This document shows positions 1-32,900 of a stretch of 64,000 nucleotides of DNA, piece after piece; within the stretch, counting starts at the first letter, position 1; the number at the start of each line of letters is the position of its first letter. The stretch is taken from assembly GCA_947623455.1 (NCBI GenBank), contig OX392527.1, positions 12,148,001-12,212,000 of the forward strand, given 5' to 3'. The stretch comes from Mimachlamys varia. Its lineage: Eukaryota; Mollusca; Bivalvia; Pectinida; Pectinidae. The notes beneath the pieces are model-generated. The model was not told the origin of the DNA. It did no database searches and was given only the letters and a program-made list of their open reading frames with translations. Both the position numbers and the translations under genes were made by a program.

Positions 1-764
1 GGCATTTATATTGATGATGACCTAGACCTTAGGTATTTGAAACTAAAATTTGTACATGATACATGTATAATGTTTGTGAACACCCGTGTTAAGTTTCGTG
101 TCAATCAGTTCAGAAATGCAGCCTGTAGAGTGATGTCCAAATTGCTGTCAATTTCTATTTATAGTAACATTGACCTAGTTTTCGACCGCAGAAGTTTGAA
201 ATGCGAACTCAAACAATGAATGATGATGATGAACACTTAAATGAAGTTTCCTGTTAATAGGTTGAGAAATGCGGCCTGCAGAGTGGTGACGTAAAATATT
301 CTGTTAATTTCTATTTATAGTAACAGTGACCTAATTTTTTACCATAGAAAGATGAAATGCAAACATGTACAAGACGATTTGTTTTTGAACACTTGGGCGA
401 AGTTCAGTACCAACTGGTTGAGAAATGCAGTCTGCAGAGCAGTGATGTCATTTTGGATATGTACGAACCTAGGTACAGGGGTTATCCCTATAAACATTCG
501 TCCTGAGGTATGATTACATCAGGATAAAACTGATCAGACATTTGTTATGAATACTTTAAGTGAAAGTAGGCCTTGCAAAATACACATGCTATGGTTAAAC
601 AACCCTTCAGCGAGTAATTCCTTTATACAACAATTTCAGCAAAACACATTGTTTCTATGAATCACGGGTCATATTTCATTAGCTGACCAGAACCATTTAT
701 CTCTCTCGGGTGATGTGACGGTGATTGTGACAAAGATCAACATTACATGTAAATGATGACTTAC
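1..764. repeat. Kinase-gene intron with degenerate ~155-bp tandem repeat
   Basis: This stretch lies downstream (minus sense) of kinase exon 5, so it is intron 5 of that gene. From about 30 to 460 it holds two and a half diverged copies of a unit of roughly 155 bp. The shared piece agaaatgc..ctg.agag recurs near 111, 264 and 420, and tctatttatagtaac recurs near 153 and 310. It looks like the inside of an old dispersed element. I see no exon and nothing else from 465 to 764. Confidence 0.55.
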
Positions 765-20414
<19,650 letters not shown>

Positions 20415-20878
20415 CGTGTTAGTATAGTATCTGCTTTCACTATAGGAATGTCAGTTGTGTCGAATGTAAAGATATATGAAGTAGGCGGATTTTCCCCTAA
20501 ATAATTTCATGCGGTCAGGGTCGACCCTATTTTCCTGTATTATGTCACGACCATTACTTTTGCATGACAAGCACATCTAATATAAAAACAGACAACAGTG
20601 TCCTTACTACAGATCCGCGATTCAGTGCGTTGATGAAGGTGACACTGTCATTATCGATGAATCAGAAGGTGTCATCGAGCACCTGCTACCAAAATATGGT
20701 GGAAATCTCGCCTCATAAGTAAATCACGTGACTATAGCTACAAACGATTAACATCTTAAACTGCTTGTCCATTATTACTATGCCATCAAGTTATGTTCAC
20801 TTAATTCCTTTTGTATATCTTAAGCATCACACACGAATTCAGATAGAAAAATAACTTTATTTGTTCGTTTTAAAATCT

Positions 20879-20886
20879 ACTTCCGG
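20879..20886 (+). promoter_or_regulatory. ETS-type site ACTTCCGG
   Basis: This is an exact match to the GABPA/ELK-type consensus, 45 bp upstream of the ASH2L start codon. It is a short motif, so position adds most of the weight. Confidence 0.5.
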
Positions 20887-20902
20887 CAACATCTTTGCAA
20901 AT

Positions 20903-20912
20903 TCTCGCGAGA
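20903..20912. promoter_or_regulatory. TCTCGCGAGA palindrome (BANP-type element)
   Basis: A perfect 10-bp palindrome in an otherwise CpG-poor region, 18 bp upstream of the ASH2L ATG. In animals this motif marks CpG-island and bidirectional promoters and binds BANP. Its place between the two genes supports a shared promoter. Confidence 0.6.
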
Positions 20913-20930
20913 GCATCATTTATTGACAAT

Positions 20931-20995
20931 ATGGAGGACAACGCGGGAGACAAAACCTCAGGACCGGACAAAAATGAAAATCCATATCAACAGAG
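20931..20995 (+). CDS. ASH2L: ASH2L exon 1 (proposed start)
   Basis: ATG in acaATGg context gives [20 protein letters not shown] and then QR across the junction. The donor is GAG followed by GTCGGC, which is weak. Joined to 22014 it stays in frame (AG plus A gives Arg, then MDSDMDTS). Proximity to the ETS and TCTCGCGAGA sites supports it. The alternative is that translation starts at the Met at 22015. Confidence 0.55.
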
Positions 20996-23900
20996 GTCGG
21001 CATCAATGCATAAGTCTTCATACTCAATATTTCTTCATAACTTACTTTTGTTATATTTTACTTTTCAATCTTTTGACGATAGAAACGGATAGAAATACGA
21101 TTTTTCGTGGGTCACATCCTCACTGTAACCATACAATGTTTGTGATTCAGCAGCTGATGGCTCATTTATGCAACAGAATTAGTTAAATCATCATAAACAA
21201 AGATAATATTTAATATTGGTCTGTAAAATTTTATAAACTATGCAATAACAAACACCATAAAAATATAAAAAAAACACATCGGATTTGCAGATGTACGGTG
21301 TATATATCATGTCAACATTATTATTCATAGTTCAGATGGCGTCTGTGTGTAGTAGTTACCTCCCTTGCTAATTGTTGACCAGCTCTATGATTTGTCTAAT
21401 GTGATGCATGGTTAAACATTTAAAAGTGATCACCATCTTTTTATTACACCTACTATGACTGACTGCAGTGTGTTATCACAGATCAATTAAAACAAAAAAA
21501 TGTATGAGCATGTACAATCATTGCTAAATATGGCATATTTTAACTAATTTTCTCAAAAAAAAGTTTTATGACTGTTTAAAGGCCCAATATACGTAACTTT
21601 CGGCAAAACTTGAAGCGAAAATCAAGCCTAATAACTTATTATATTTATATATTTAGTTAAGATTAACTGATATCAGCAATATTTAAGATGAATTCATACG
21701 CGGTTACCGGTACAGCAACAGTTGAAACACGCTATTTGTAAACACGCGTCCATTTCGAACCGTCTTCTACCTTCGGTTTGTTGTTGAAGTAGGCCCCACC
21801 TGAATTATTTTTAATTCTTTGGATTTTTTTGTCAAGAGTTTCTTGTTAGTTACCGCTCAGGTTTACTTTGTTTTAGGCTTATTTTTGCATGGTTATCAAC
21901 TGGATTTTTTTTCAGAATTTTTCAAAATCACGAAAATTTCCCTGAAGTTACGTATATTTGGGCCTTTAAATTATATTACTAGCATACTGAATTTTTCAAT
22001 TTATTTATTCCAGAATGGATAGCGATATGGATACCTCCAACAGTGATGTTCCTGTTCAAACAAATTCAGCTAACACAGATTCTCAAGACATAGCAGATCA
22101 AGGTACATGTGTAACAGGAGAGGAAAAATGCACGGCCAGACCTGGGTTGGAACCTGGGACCTCCTGAACTCTAGACAGATGCTCAACCAATATGAGCTAT
22201 CTGGTCGCCAACGATTGACCCGGTCTAGATACGCTACATTCCTCCTTCCTTAAATGAAGAAAAGTTTAGTTATGTGATTTGTTTTCACCTAACCCATGCA
22301 ATACTGATGTTATTAGTTACATAGTTTGTTAGTGACCTGATACTTTTTTTAGACCCAATATTTTTCCGTATAAGGTCACTAGCTAACAAACTGTGTAACA
22401 AATTTATCCTACTTGTACCCCTATAATTAATTAGTGAAAATAACATAAGCTGGACTTATATTTTGAACTGTCTGTCTTGTGGGCAACATAAAAATGTTTA
22501 CGCCAACCTCACCTCATAAAAGGTTTCAAACATAGTATCCTGGGCCTTTTCGCTTAAATAAGTTTTCAATATTCTGGCCACTTTCTCACTGCATCTCAGA
22601 GTTTTGACATAATTTACTTTCTGGGATTTCTAGGCAAATTCATCTTCCGCGGTGTGGCTGACAATAAGAGCAGCCATGATTGTTATTGAATACAGAGTCC
22701 TTTCAGGAAAGATGACTCGTTACTGACATGATACAGAATTTATTGATGTGATACAGATTTTTAGTGACTCAAAACAAAATCGTCCAGGACGTCATGTGAC
22801 GTTTTAACCAATGGGATAGTGAGATTTTTGCCATCAGAGGGATAAAACAATATATGTATGTCAGATGTCATGAAATATCAAATACAAAAAAAAATATTAG
22901 ATTTTGTTTGGTCATTATGCTGTAAAGGATATCATGAGCATGACACTTTATCAATCCAAGGTTGATAGCTTCAAACACATCGTACAGTGCATGAATCACA
23001 GGAGAAGTTGTGACTGTCCTATAAGACAAGAATCACAGGAGAAGTTGTGACTGTCCTATAAGACAAGAATCACAGGAGAAGTTGTGACTGTCCTATAAGA
23101 CAAGAATCACAGGAGAAGTTGTGACTGTCCTATAAGACAAGAATCACAGGAAAAGTTGTGACTGTCCTATAAGACAAGAGTCACAGGAGAAGTTGTGACT
23201 GTCCTATAAGACAAGAATCACATGAGAAGTTGTGACTGTCCTATAAGACAAGAATCACAGAAGTTGTGACTGTCCTATAAGACAAGAATAACAGGGGAAG
23301 TTGTGACTGTCCTATAAGACAAGAATCACATGAGAAGTTGTGACCGTCCTATAAGACAAAAATTACAGGAGAAGTTGTGACCATCCTATAAGACAAGAAT
23401 CACAGGAGAAGTTGTGACTGTCCTATAAGACAAGAATCACAGGGGGAAGTTGTGACTGTCCTATAAGACAAGAATCACAGGAGAAGTTGTGACTGTCCTA
23501 TAAGACAAGAATCACAGGTGAAGTTGTGGCTGTCCTATAAGACAAGAATCACAGGAGAAGTTGTGACCATCCTATAAGACAAGAATCACAGGAGAAGTTG
23601 TGACTGTCCTATAAGACAAGAATCACAGGAGAAGTTGTGACTGTCCTATAAGACAAGAATCACAGGAGAAGTTGTGACTGTCGTATAAGACAAGAGTCAC
23701 AGGAGAAGTTGTGACTGTCCTATAAGACAAGAATCACAGGAGAAGTTGTGACTGTCCTATAAGACAAGAATCACAGGAAAAGTTGTGACTGTCCTATAAG
23801 ACAAGAATCACATGAGAAGTTGTGACCGTCCTATAAGACAAGAATCACAGGAAAAGTTGTGACTGTCCTATAAGACAAGAATCACATGAGAAGTTGTGAC

Positions 23901-26900
23901 TGTCCTATAAGACAAGAATCACATGAGAAGTTGTGACCGTCCTATAAGACAAGAATCACAGGAGAAGTTGTGACTGTTGTACAAGACAAGAATCACAGGA
24001 GAAGTTGGGACTGTCCTATAAGACAAGAATCACAGGAGAAGTTGTGACTGTCCTATAAGACAAGAATCACAGGTGAAGTTGTGACAGTCCTATCAGACAA
24101 GAATCACAGGAGAAGTTGTGACTGTCGTATAAGACAAGAATCACAGGAAAAGTTGTGACTGTCCTATAAGACAAGAATCACATTTGAAGTTGTGACTGTC
24201 CTATAAGACAAGAATCACAGGAGAAGTTGTGACCGTCCTATAAGACAAGAATCACAGGAGAAGTTGTGACTGTCCTATAAGACAAGAATCACAGGTGAAG
24301 TTGTGACAGTCCTATCAGACAAGAATCACAGGAAAAGTTGTGACTGTCCTATAAAACAAGAATCACAGGAGAAGTTGTGACTGTCCTATAAGAAAAGAAT
24401 CACAGGAGAAGTTGTGACCGTCCTATAAGACAAGAATCACAGGAGAAGTTGTGACTGTTGTATAAGACAAGAATCACAGAAGTTGTGACTGTCCTATAAG
24501 ACAAGAATCACAGGAGAAGTTGTGACTGTCCTATAAGACAAGAATCACAGGTGAAGTTGTGACCGTCCTATAAGACAAGAAGCACAGGAGAAGTTGTGAC
24601 TGTCCTATAAGACAAGAATCACATGAGAAGTTGTGACTGTCCTATAAGACAAGAATCACAGGAGAAGTTGTGACTGTCCTATAAGACAAGAATCACAGGA
24701 GAAGTTGTGGCTGTCCTATAAGACAAGAATCACAGGAGAAGTTGTGACTGTCCTATAAGACAAGAAGCACAGGAGAAGTTGTGACTGTCCTATAAGACAA
24801 GAAGCACAGGAGAAGTTGTGACTGTCCTATAAGACAAATGTTCATTAGGTAATCCTTTGGCATAATGATAGCTGAATATACTTCAACTTTATTTCTAGGT
24901 ATCGTACAGATTCCTGGTGCTGGAACAAAACTGGAATCGGGGGAAGCTCCCTCCGACACTTCGTCTCTATGTTATTGGTAAAACATTCTTAGATAAATAA
25001 TGAACAATGGAATTTTTCCTGCTGTCAGCAATTTTCATGCTGAAAATGTCTGCATATACGACAGAATTCTTTAACCCTGGACCTTTTTAATTAACTTGTT
25101 TGATACAGCTATTACTTGGATGAAACAAAATCTTTTATTGCTGTAAGAAAATAGTACAGTATCAAGCATCATATTGAGATATTTTGAAAATGTACTAACT
25201 GTTTAAGCAAACTGGAAGGTTTCTTTTTAAGCATAAGGAAAAATGAGTTAAATGAATACAAATAGCCATACAGACCTTAGCACTAACAACAAGAATTAAT
25301 AGAGAGTTGACAGAATGTTAATATTGAAACTATCAGACCTACAGATGTTACTGGATGTAATGATACCAACTTTATGTTTCAGTGGGAAAGGAAGGAATCT
25401 GGGAGCAGTGGAGTTACAGTGTGGATTTTGTTACAAATGGTTTCATTCCGAGTGTATCGGTTGCTACATTGGGTACGGAAAACTGAATTAAACACTAAAT
25501 GTTTAAATGTTTAATTAAAATGCAAAGCATCTTTCTAAAAGAAAAGATACAGATTGACACTTGTAATAACATTTTAAACATTTAAAAAAATCCTCTAGTA
25601 ATGACTTTATCTGTAAACTGTACTGACTCTGTAACCTCTAGTAATGACTTTACCTGTAAACTGTACAGACTCTGTATCCTCTAGTAATGACTTTACCTGT
25701 AAACTGTACAGACTCTGTGTCCTCTAGTAGTGACTTTACCTGTAAACTGTACTGACTCTGTATCCTCTAGTAGTGACTTTACCTGTAAACTGTACTGACT
25801 CTGTAACCTCTAGTAATGACTTTACCTGTAAACTGTACTGACTCTGTAACCTCTAGTAATGACTTTACCTGTAAACTGTACTGACTCTGTAACCTCTAGT
25901 AATGACTTTACCTGTAAACTGTACAGACTCTGTATCCTCTAGTAATGACTTTACCTGTAAACTGTACAGACTCTGTATCCTCTAGTAATGACTTCACCTG
26001 TAAACTGTACAGACTCTGTAACCTCTAATAATGACTTCACCTGTAAACTGTACTGACTCTGTAACCTCTAGTAATGACTTCGACTGTAAACTGTACAGAC
26101 TCTGTATCCTCTAGTAATGACTTTACCTGTAAACTGTACAGACTCTGTATCCTCCAGTAATGATTTCACCTGTAAACTGTACAGACTCTGTATCCTCTAG
26201 TAGTGACTTTACCTGTAAACTGTACAGACTCTGTATCCTCTAGTAATGACATCACCTGTAAACTGTACAGACTCTGTATCCTTTAGTAATGACTTTACCT
26301 GTAAACTGTACAGACTCTGTATCCTCCAGTAATGACTTTACCTGTAAACTGTACAGACTCTGTATCCTCTAGTAGTGACTTTACCTGTAAACTGTACAGA
26401 CTATGTATCCTCTAGTAATGACTTTACCTGTAAACTGTACAGACTCTGTATCCTCTAGTAGTGACTTTACCTGTAAACTGTACAGACTCTGTATCCTCTA
26501 GTAATGACTTTACCTGTAAACTGTACAGACTCTGTATCCTCTAGTAATGACATCACCTGTAAACTGTACAGACTCTGTATCCTTTAGTAATGACTTTACC
26601 TGTAAACTGTACAGACTCTGTATCCTCCAGTAATGACTTTACCTGTAAACTGTACAGACTCTGTATCCTCCAGTAGTGACTTTACCTGTAAACTGTACAG
26701 ACTCTGTATCCTCTAGTAGTGACTTTACCTGTAAACTGTACAGACTCTGTATCCTCCAGTAATGACTTTACCTGTAAACTGTACAGACTCTGTATCCTCT
26801 AGTAATGACTTTACCTGTAAACTGTACAGACTCTGTATCCTCCAGTAATGACTTTACCTGTAAACTGTACAGACTCTGTATCCTTTAGTAATGACTTTAC

Positions 26901-29900
26901 CTGTAAACTGTACAGACTCTGTATCCTCTAGTAGTGACTTTACCTGTAAACTGTACAGACTCTGTATCCTCTAGTAATGACTCTACCTGTAAACTGTTCA
27001 GACTCTGTATCCTCTAGTAATGACTCTACCTGTAAACTGTACAGACTCTGTATCCTCTAGTAATGACTTTACCTGTAAACTGTACAGACTCTGTATCCTC
27101 TAGTAATGACTTTACCTGTAAACTGTACAGACTCTGTATCCTCTAGTAATGACTTTACCTGTAAACTGTACAGACTCTGTATCCTCCAGTAATGACTTTA
27201 CCTGTAAACTGTACAGACTCTGTATCCTCTAGTAATGACTTTACCTGTAAACTGTACAGACTCTGTATCCTCTAGTAATGACTTTACCTGTAAACTGTAC
27301 AGACTCTGTATCCTCTAGTAATGACTTTACCTGTAAACTGTACAGACTCTGTATCCTCCAGTAATGACTTTACCTGTAAACTGTACAGACTCTGTATCCT
27401 CCAGTAATGACTTTACCTGTAAACTGTACAGACTCTGTATCCTCCAGTAGTGACTTTACCTGTAAACTGTACAGACTCTGTATCCTCCAGTAATGACTTT
27501 ACCTGTAAACTGTACAGACTCTGTATCCTCTAGTAATGACTTTACCTGTAAACTGTACAGACTCTGTATCCTCTAGTAATGACTTTACCTGTAAACTGTA
27601 CAGACTCTGTATCCTCTAGTAATGACTTTACCTGTAAACTGTACAGACTCTGTATCCTCTAGTAGTGACTTTACCTGTAAACTGTACAGACTCTGTATCC
27701 TCTAGTAATGACTTTACCTGTAAACTGTACAGACTCTGTATCCTCTAGTAATGACTTTACCTGTAAACTGTACAGACTCTGTATCCTCTAGTAGTGACTT
27801 TACCTGTAAACTGTACAGACTCTGTATCCTCTAGTAGTGACTTTACCTGTAAACTGTACAGACTCTGTATCCTCCAGTAATGACTTTACCTGTAAACTGT
27901 ACAGACTCTGTATCCTCTAGTAATGACTTCACCTGTAAACTGTACAGACTCTGTATCCTCCAGTAATGACTTCACCTGTAAACTGTACAGACTCTGTATC
28001 CTTTAGTAATGACTTCACCTGTAAACTGTACAGACTCTGTAACCTCTAGTAATGACTTTACCTGTAAACTGTACAGACTCTGTATCCTCTAGTAATGACT
28101 TTTCCTGTAAACTGTACAGACTCTGTATCCTCTAGTAATGACTTCACCTGTAAACTGTACAGACTCTGTATCCTCTAGTAATGACTTTACCTGTAAACTG
28201 TACAGACTCTGTAACCCCTAGTAATGACTTCAGCTGTAAACTGTACAGACTCTGTAACCTCTAGTAATGACTTCACCTGTAAACTGTACAGACTCTGTAT
28301 CCTCTAGTAATGACATCACCTGTAAACTGTACAGACTCTGTATCCTTTAGTAATGACTTTACCTGTAAACTGTACAGACTAGGTATACCGTTTAAATTTG
28401 CTGGAAAAGATTATATATACTAATATAGGCGAAGCCTGTTGTCTATACCTTTTAATGGTGCCCTGCCAGTGAAACAGGAGAGGTCTATAGTGTTTGTCTC
28501 TGTCTGTCTGTCCAGATGTCTGTCTGTCCAGATGTTGGTTTCCAGATGATAACTTGAGAAATGATTGATGGATTTGGTTGAAACTTCATACAATGTTAGC
28601 TTATGAGGTAATACAGAGTTGGATGGAGTTTAGGGTCAAAAGGTCATCATATTTTCATTTCATGCTCAGCCTTATAAAACAGCTAAGGAATGATTGTTAA
28701 AATGACAGATCTGTTCATTGCTATCATGGTCTATGTTGCTTAGAAGATTTAACTGATGACAGGGGATGAGTGTTGCTTGCAACACTAGCTGTAGCATGTT
28801 GATACATATGTTTTACTATTTCCTTGTAATAGGGACGGTGTGTAGATATATCTGCAGAAAAATTTCTTACTCATCAACATTGCCTTTAAAGTGTTTATTG
28901 CATTGTGTAGGGAATGGGGGTATTAGTTAGCCATTGGCTTACAGTTCTTGTTTATTGTTTTATTTCATTAATAATAGAATATTTTGAAATTGAAATTGCA
29001 GGACATGTATACCTTTCATGACAAATTACCAATTTTCCTGCAAGCAGTGCAGTCCAAATGGTCTGGAATATTTCAACCGAAAGCAAGCTAGTAAGTCTAC
29101 TACCACTATGTCCTAATTTTGTGTAACTTTGGATTGTATTTCAATATAGAAATGTGTATTGAGAGGGAGACTCTTAGATTTAGACCCATGTGTGAATTGT
29201 GCAAGAGATTTAGCTTACTTTGTACTTGCCAACATCACAAACATTTAGCACTGAAACATTTTTGACAAAATAGTGGACTGAAGTACCAAAGTAACACAAA
29301 TATTCTGTGCAATGTATTGATTGAAATTGATTGAATTTAACCTAAGGCATGATGCAGCGAATGTTGGTGATTATATTATTTAAAACTTTTGGTTGAAATG
29401 TTAACATTGTTCTATAATCCCTTACTTGTTTTTGATCAGGTTTTACACAGATATGTTACACCACCATAGCCAATCTAACCAACCAGGCCAGGAGCCAAGG
29501 CCAGGACAAGATGCTCTTCTCTAAAGAAAGGGTACGGTAAACTAGGAGTGTTTCATCCTTGGCTGTCAGGGTATAAAAACTAGGACTGTTCCATTCTTGG
29601 CTGTCGGGTTATAAAAACTAGGACTGTTCCATTCTTGGCTGTCAGGGTATAAAAACTAGGACTGTTCCATTCTTGGCTGTCAGGGTATAAAAACCTGGGA
29701 CTGTTCTATCCTTGGCACGCCGGTCGAAACACTGATGTAAATCGGTGTAAGCATCGGCGTAAAACTCGTAACTAACTAACTAACTATCCTTGGCTCTCCG
29801 AGTATAAAACCTGGGACTGTTCCATCCTGGTTCTCGGGGTATAAAAACTAGGACTGTGCCATCCTCGGCTCTCCGAGTATAAAAACTGGGACTGTACTAT

Positions 29901-32900
29901 CCTTGATTCTCCAGGGGTCACACTCACATAAACTTTCTGCACACCTGAAATATGCTGTAGCAAAATTTAAGGTATTATAATGGTAAAATAAGAAAAGGTG
30001 TGACAAGCTAGGGCAGTGCTTGACCTATAATTTATATAACACTAGACCTACATTGTATGTGAACCCTTCTTGATTTTGGCCATGAATAACACAGATGTAC
30101 ATGGAATATTGGTGGCTTACTTTGTTAGTGTCTAAAAGAAATGTCCAAAACATACAGAACTGAAGAAAGTGTGTTTGTCAGATTAATGATTGAATTCATC
30201 AAAAACCATTTTAAAGACAAATTGTCGTCAACATGGTCAATAGAAATGTATCTTGTGATAGATGATAATAGATGATCTATAAAATAACTGGTAATAGTTT
30301 TGTATACACTGGTTAAACACTGGTTACATGTATGGTTTCTGTTGTCTTTTTCAGGAAATTATACCATACATTGAAAAGCAGTGGGAAAACTTGACAACCA
30401 TGGCAAGGAGAATAAAAACAACTTGGCATACCACTGTCACAAAAACCCTGGTAAAATGTTACTCCGAGTCAATAAATACAACACAACATGTACAGCTATC
30501 ACATAAATTCTGATTAGTTTATCACTGGTTTCTATGGATTCACTTGTAGAGTATACTTTACCACATTCAGTCGTGATGACGGAAATTTGCTTGAAATAGA
30601 AATGATGTGAATAAGTTATAAAGGCAACCTTGAATTAAATGTAAATTTATCAAAGGACTGCTACATCCCTAACAGTAATTAGTAAAATGGGGTGTATAAC
30701 TGGTTGTTTACATGACAGATTCTGTTTGAAGATTCATTGATCACTCGTTTTAGATATGTAGCAATTCTGTGTATACCTTTGATACTTTGTTTACAGACAA
30801 AAGAAACAGAACTTTTTTCATCATCTGAAGAGACAATAGGAGACCCATTGTATGGCCTGGTAGTGGCGGTATGTGTCTGTATTAATCACAACAGCCGTAT
30901 TTTGTGTCTATAACTTTAAGTAGAAGTAGAAAACTCCCTTTCAAAGTTCTTTGTTAGATTACCTGTGGCTTTTTTTACTCGGCCATCTTAGATCATGCTA
31001 AGGGGATACTAATTTCTTCTAAAAGTAAATGAATGTCTTGGCAGTAAAGTGGAAGCCTGAATTTTTCAGAATCTTTGGGTTACCCTGCCTACATCTATTG
31101 TTGATGTTGTCCCACTGTTGTTTCTCATTTGCAGAAAGCTTGAGTAATACCCAGTCCCTTCAGGCTTGAGCCCAGTGTCCTACTGCTAGACTACCTTGCC
31201 TCCTTTATAGTCCAGTCAAAATAGGATTTAACTGTGACAAAATTGTAACAGAATTTATTTTGAAATTTTTTGAGTGGTGGGTACCTATACTGTTACAGAA
31301 AAAAAGGCTCTAAAATCTACCTTTGGGAAATCAATTTTTTCGCACTGAAGTGAAATATGTAACTGTTAAATTCTGTTGCAATTTTGTCAGGGTTTGTCAT
31401 ATATTTTGGCTTATTTGACTGGATTATTAGAGATGTGTAGCGAGGTAGACACCCCAGCCTGTAAACTATTTATAAACATGCTTTTATAAATCTAATTCTA
31501 AATCCCACTATTTAGGGAACAACACCAATATGTCGGTAGGACATGTACTGTTGTTGATCTTAGATCTGTTTTTTATTTGAGTATTGTTTTCTTTTTTTAT
31601 CCCTATAGGATTTGTACAAAGTTGGTCCTGGATATGAATTATTAAAGCAAGGCAGTGTGTTACAGACCAGCCAGAAGCCCGGGTCTCTTGTAGACAGTAG
31701 GTTACACTACAAATACACTCTCTTCTAGACACTCTGTCACATATAGAACCGTTTTACTTTACACAATACTGTTTAACTTTACACAATACTGTTTAACTTT
31801 ACACAATACTGTTTTACTTTATACAATACTGTTTTACTTGACACAATACTGTTTAACTTTACACAATACTGAACTACTTTATACAATACTGTTTTACTTT
31901 ACACAATACTGTTTTACCTTATACAATACTGTTTTACTTGACACAATACTGTTTTACTTTACACAATACTGAACTACTTTATACAATACTGTTTTACTTT
32001 ACACAATACTGTTTTACCTTATACAATACTGTTTTACTTGACACAATACTGTTTTACTTTACACAATACTGTTTTACTTTACACAATACTGAACTACTTT
32101 ATACAATACTGTTTTACTTTACACAATACTGAACTACTTTATACAATACTGTTTTACTTTACACAATACTGTTTTACCTTATACAATACTGAACTACTTT
32201 ACACAATACTTTTTTACTTTACACAATACTGAACTACTTTATACAATACTTTTTTACTTTACACAATACTGTTTTACTTTACACAATACTGTTTTACTTT
32301 ACACAATACTGTTTTACTTTACACAATACTGTTTTACTTTACACAATACTGTTTTACTTTATACAATACTTTTTTACTTTACACAATACTGTTTTACTTG
32401 ACACAATACTGTTTTACTTGACACAATACTGAACTACTTTATACAATACTGTTTTACTTTACACAATACTGTTTTACTTTATACAATACTGTTTTACTTT
32501 ACACAATACTGTTTTACTTTACACAATACTGAACTACTTTATACAATACTTTTTTACTTTACACAATACTGTTTTACCTTATACAATACTGTTTTACTTG
32601 ACACAATACTGTTTTACTTTACACAATACTGTTTTACTTTACACAATACTGTTTTACTTGACACAATACTGTTTTACTTGACACAATACTGTTTTACTTT
32701 ACACAATACTGTTTTACTTTACACAATACTGTTTTACTTTACACAATACTGAACTACTTTATACAATACTGTTTTACTTTACACAATACTGAACTACTTT
32801 ATACAATACTGTTTTACTTTACACAATGCTGAACTACTTTATACAATACTGTTTTACTTTACACAATACTGTTTTACCTTATACAATACTGAACTACTTT

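Larger units (their letters stand above)
20415..20930. promoter_or_regulatory. Head-to-head promoter between kinase and ASH2L
   Basis: The two start codons are 516 bp apart on opposite strands, so this interval must hold both promoters and 5' UTRs if the exon 1 models are right. Next to the ASH2L start are an ETS-type site at 20879-20886 and a TCTCGCGAGA palindrome at 20903-20912. No TATA box stands out. Housekeeping gene pairs often share such CpG-type promoters. Confidence 0.65.

Noticed and set aside
20895..21186. Separate small gene with the overlapping frames at 20895-21186
   Set aside because: The frame starting at 20931 fits ASH2L exon 1 with a donor at 20996; beyond that the frames show no coding signal.
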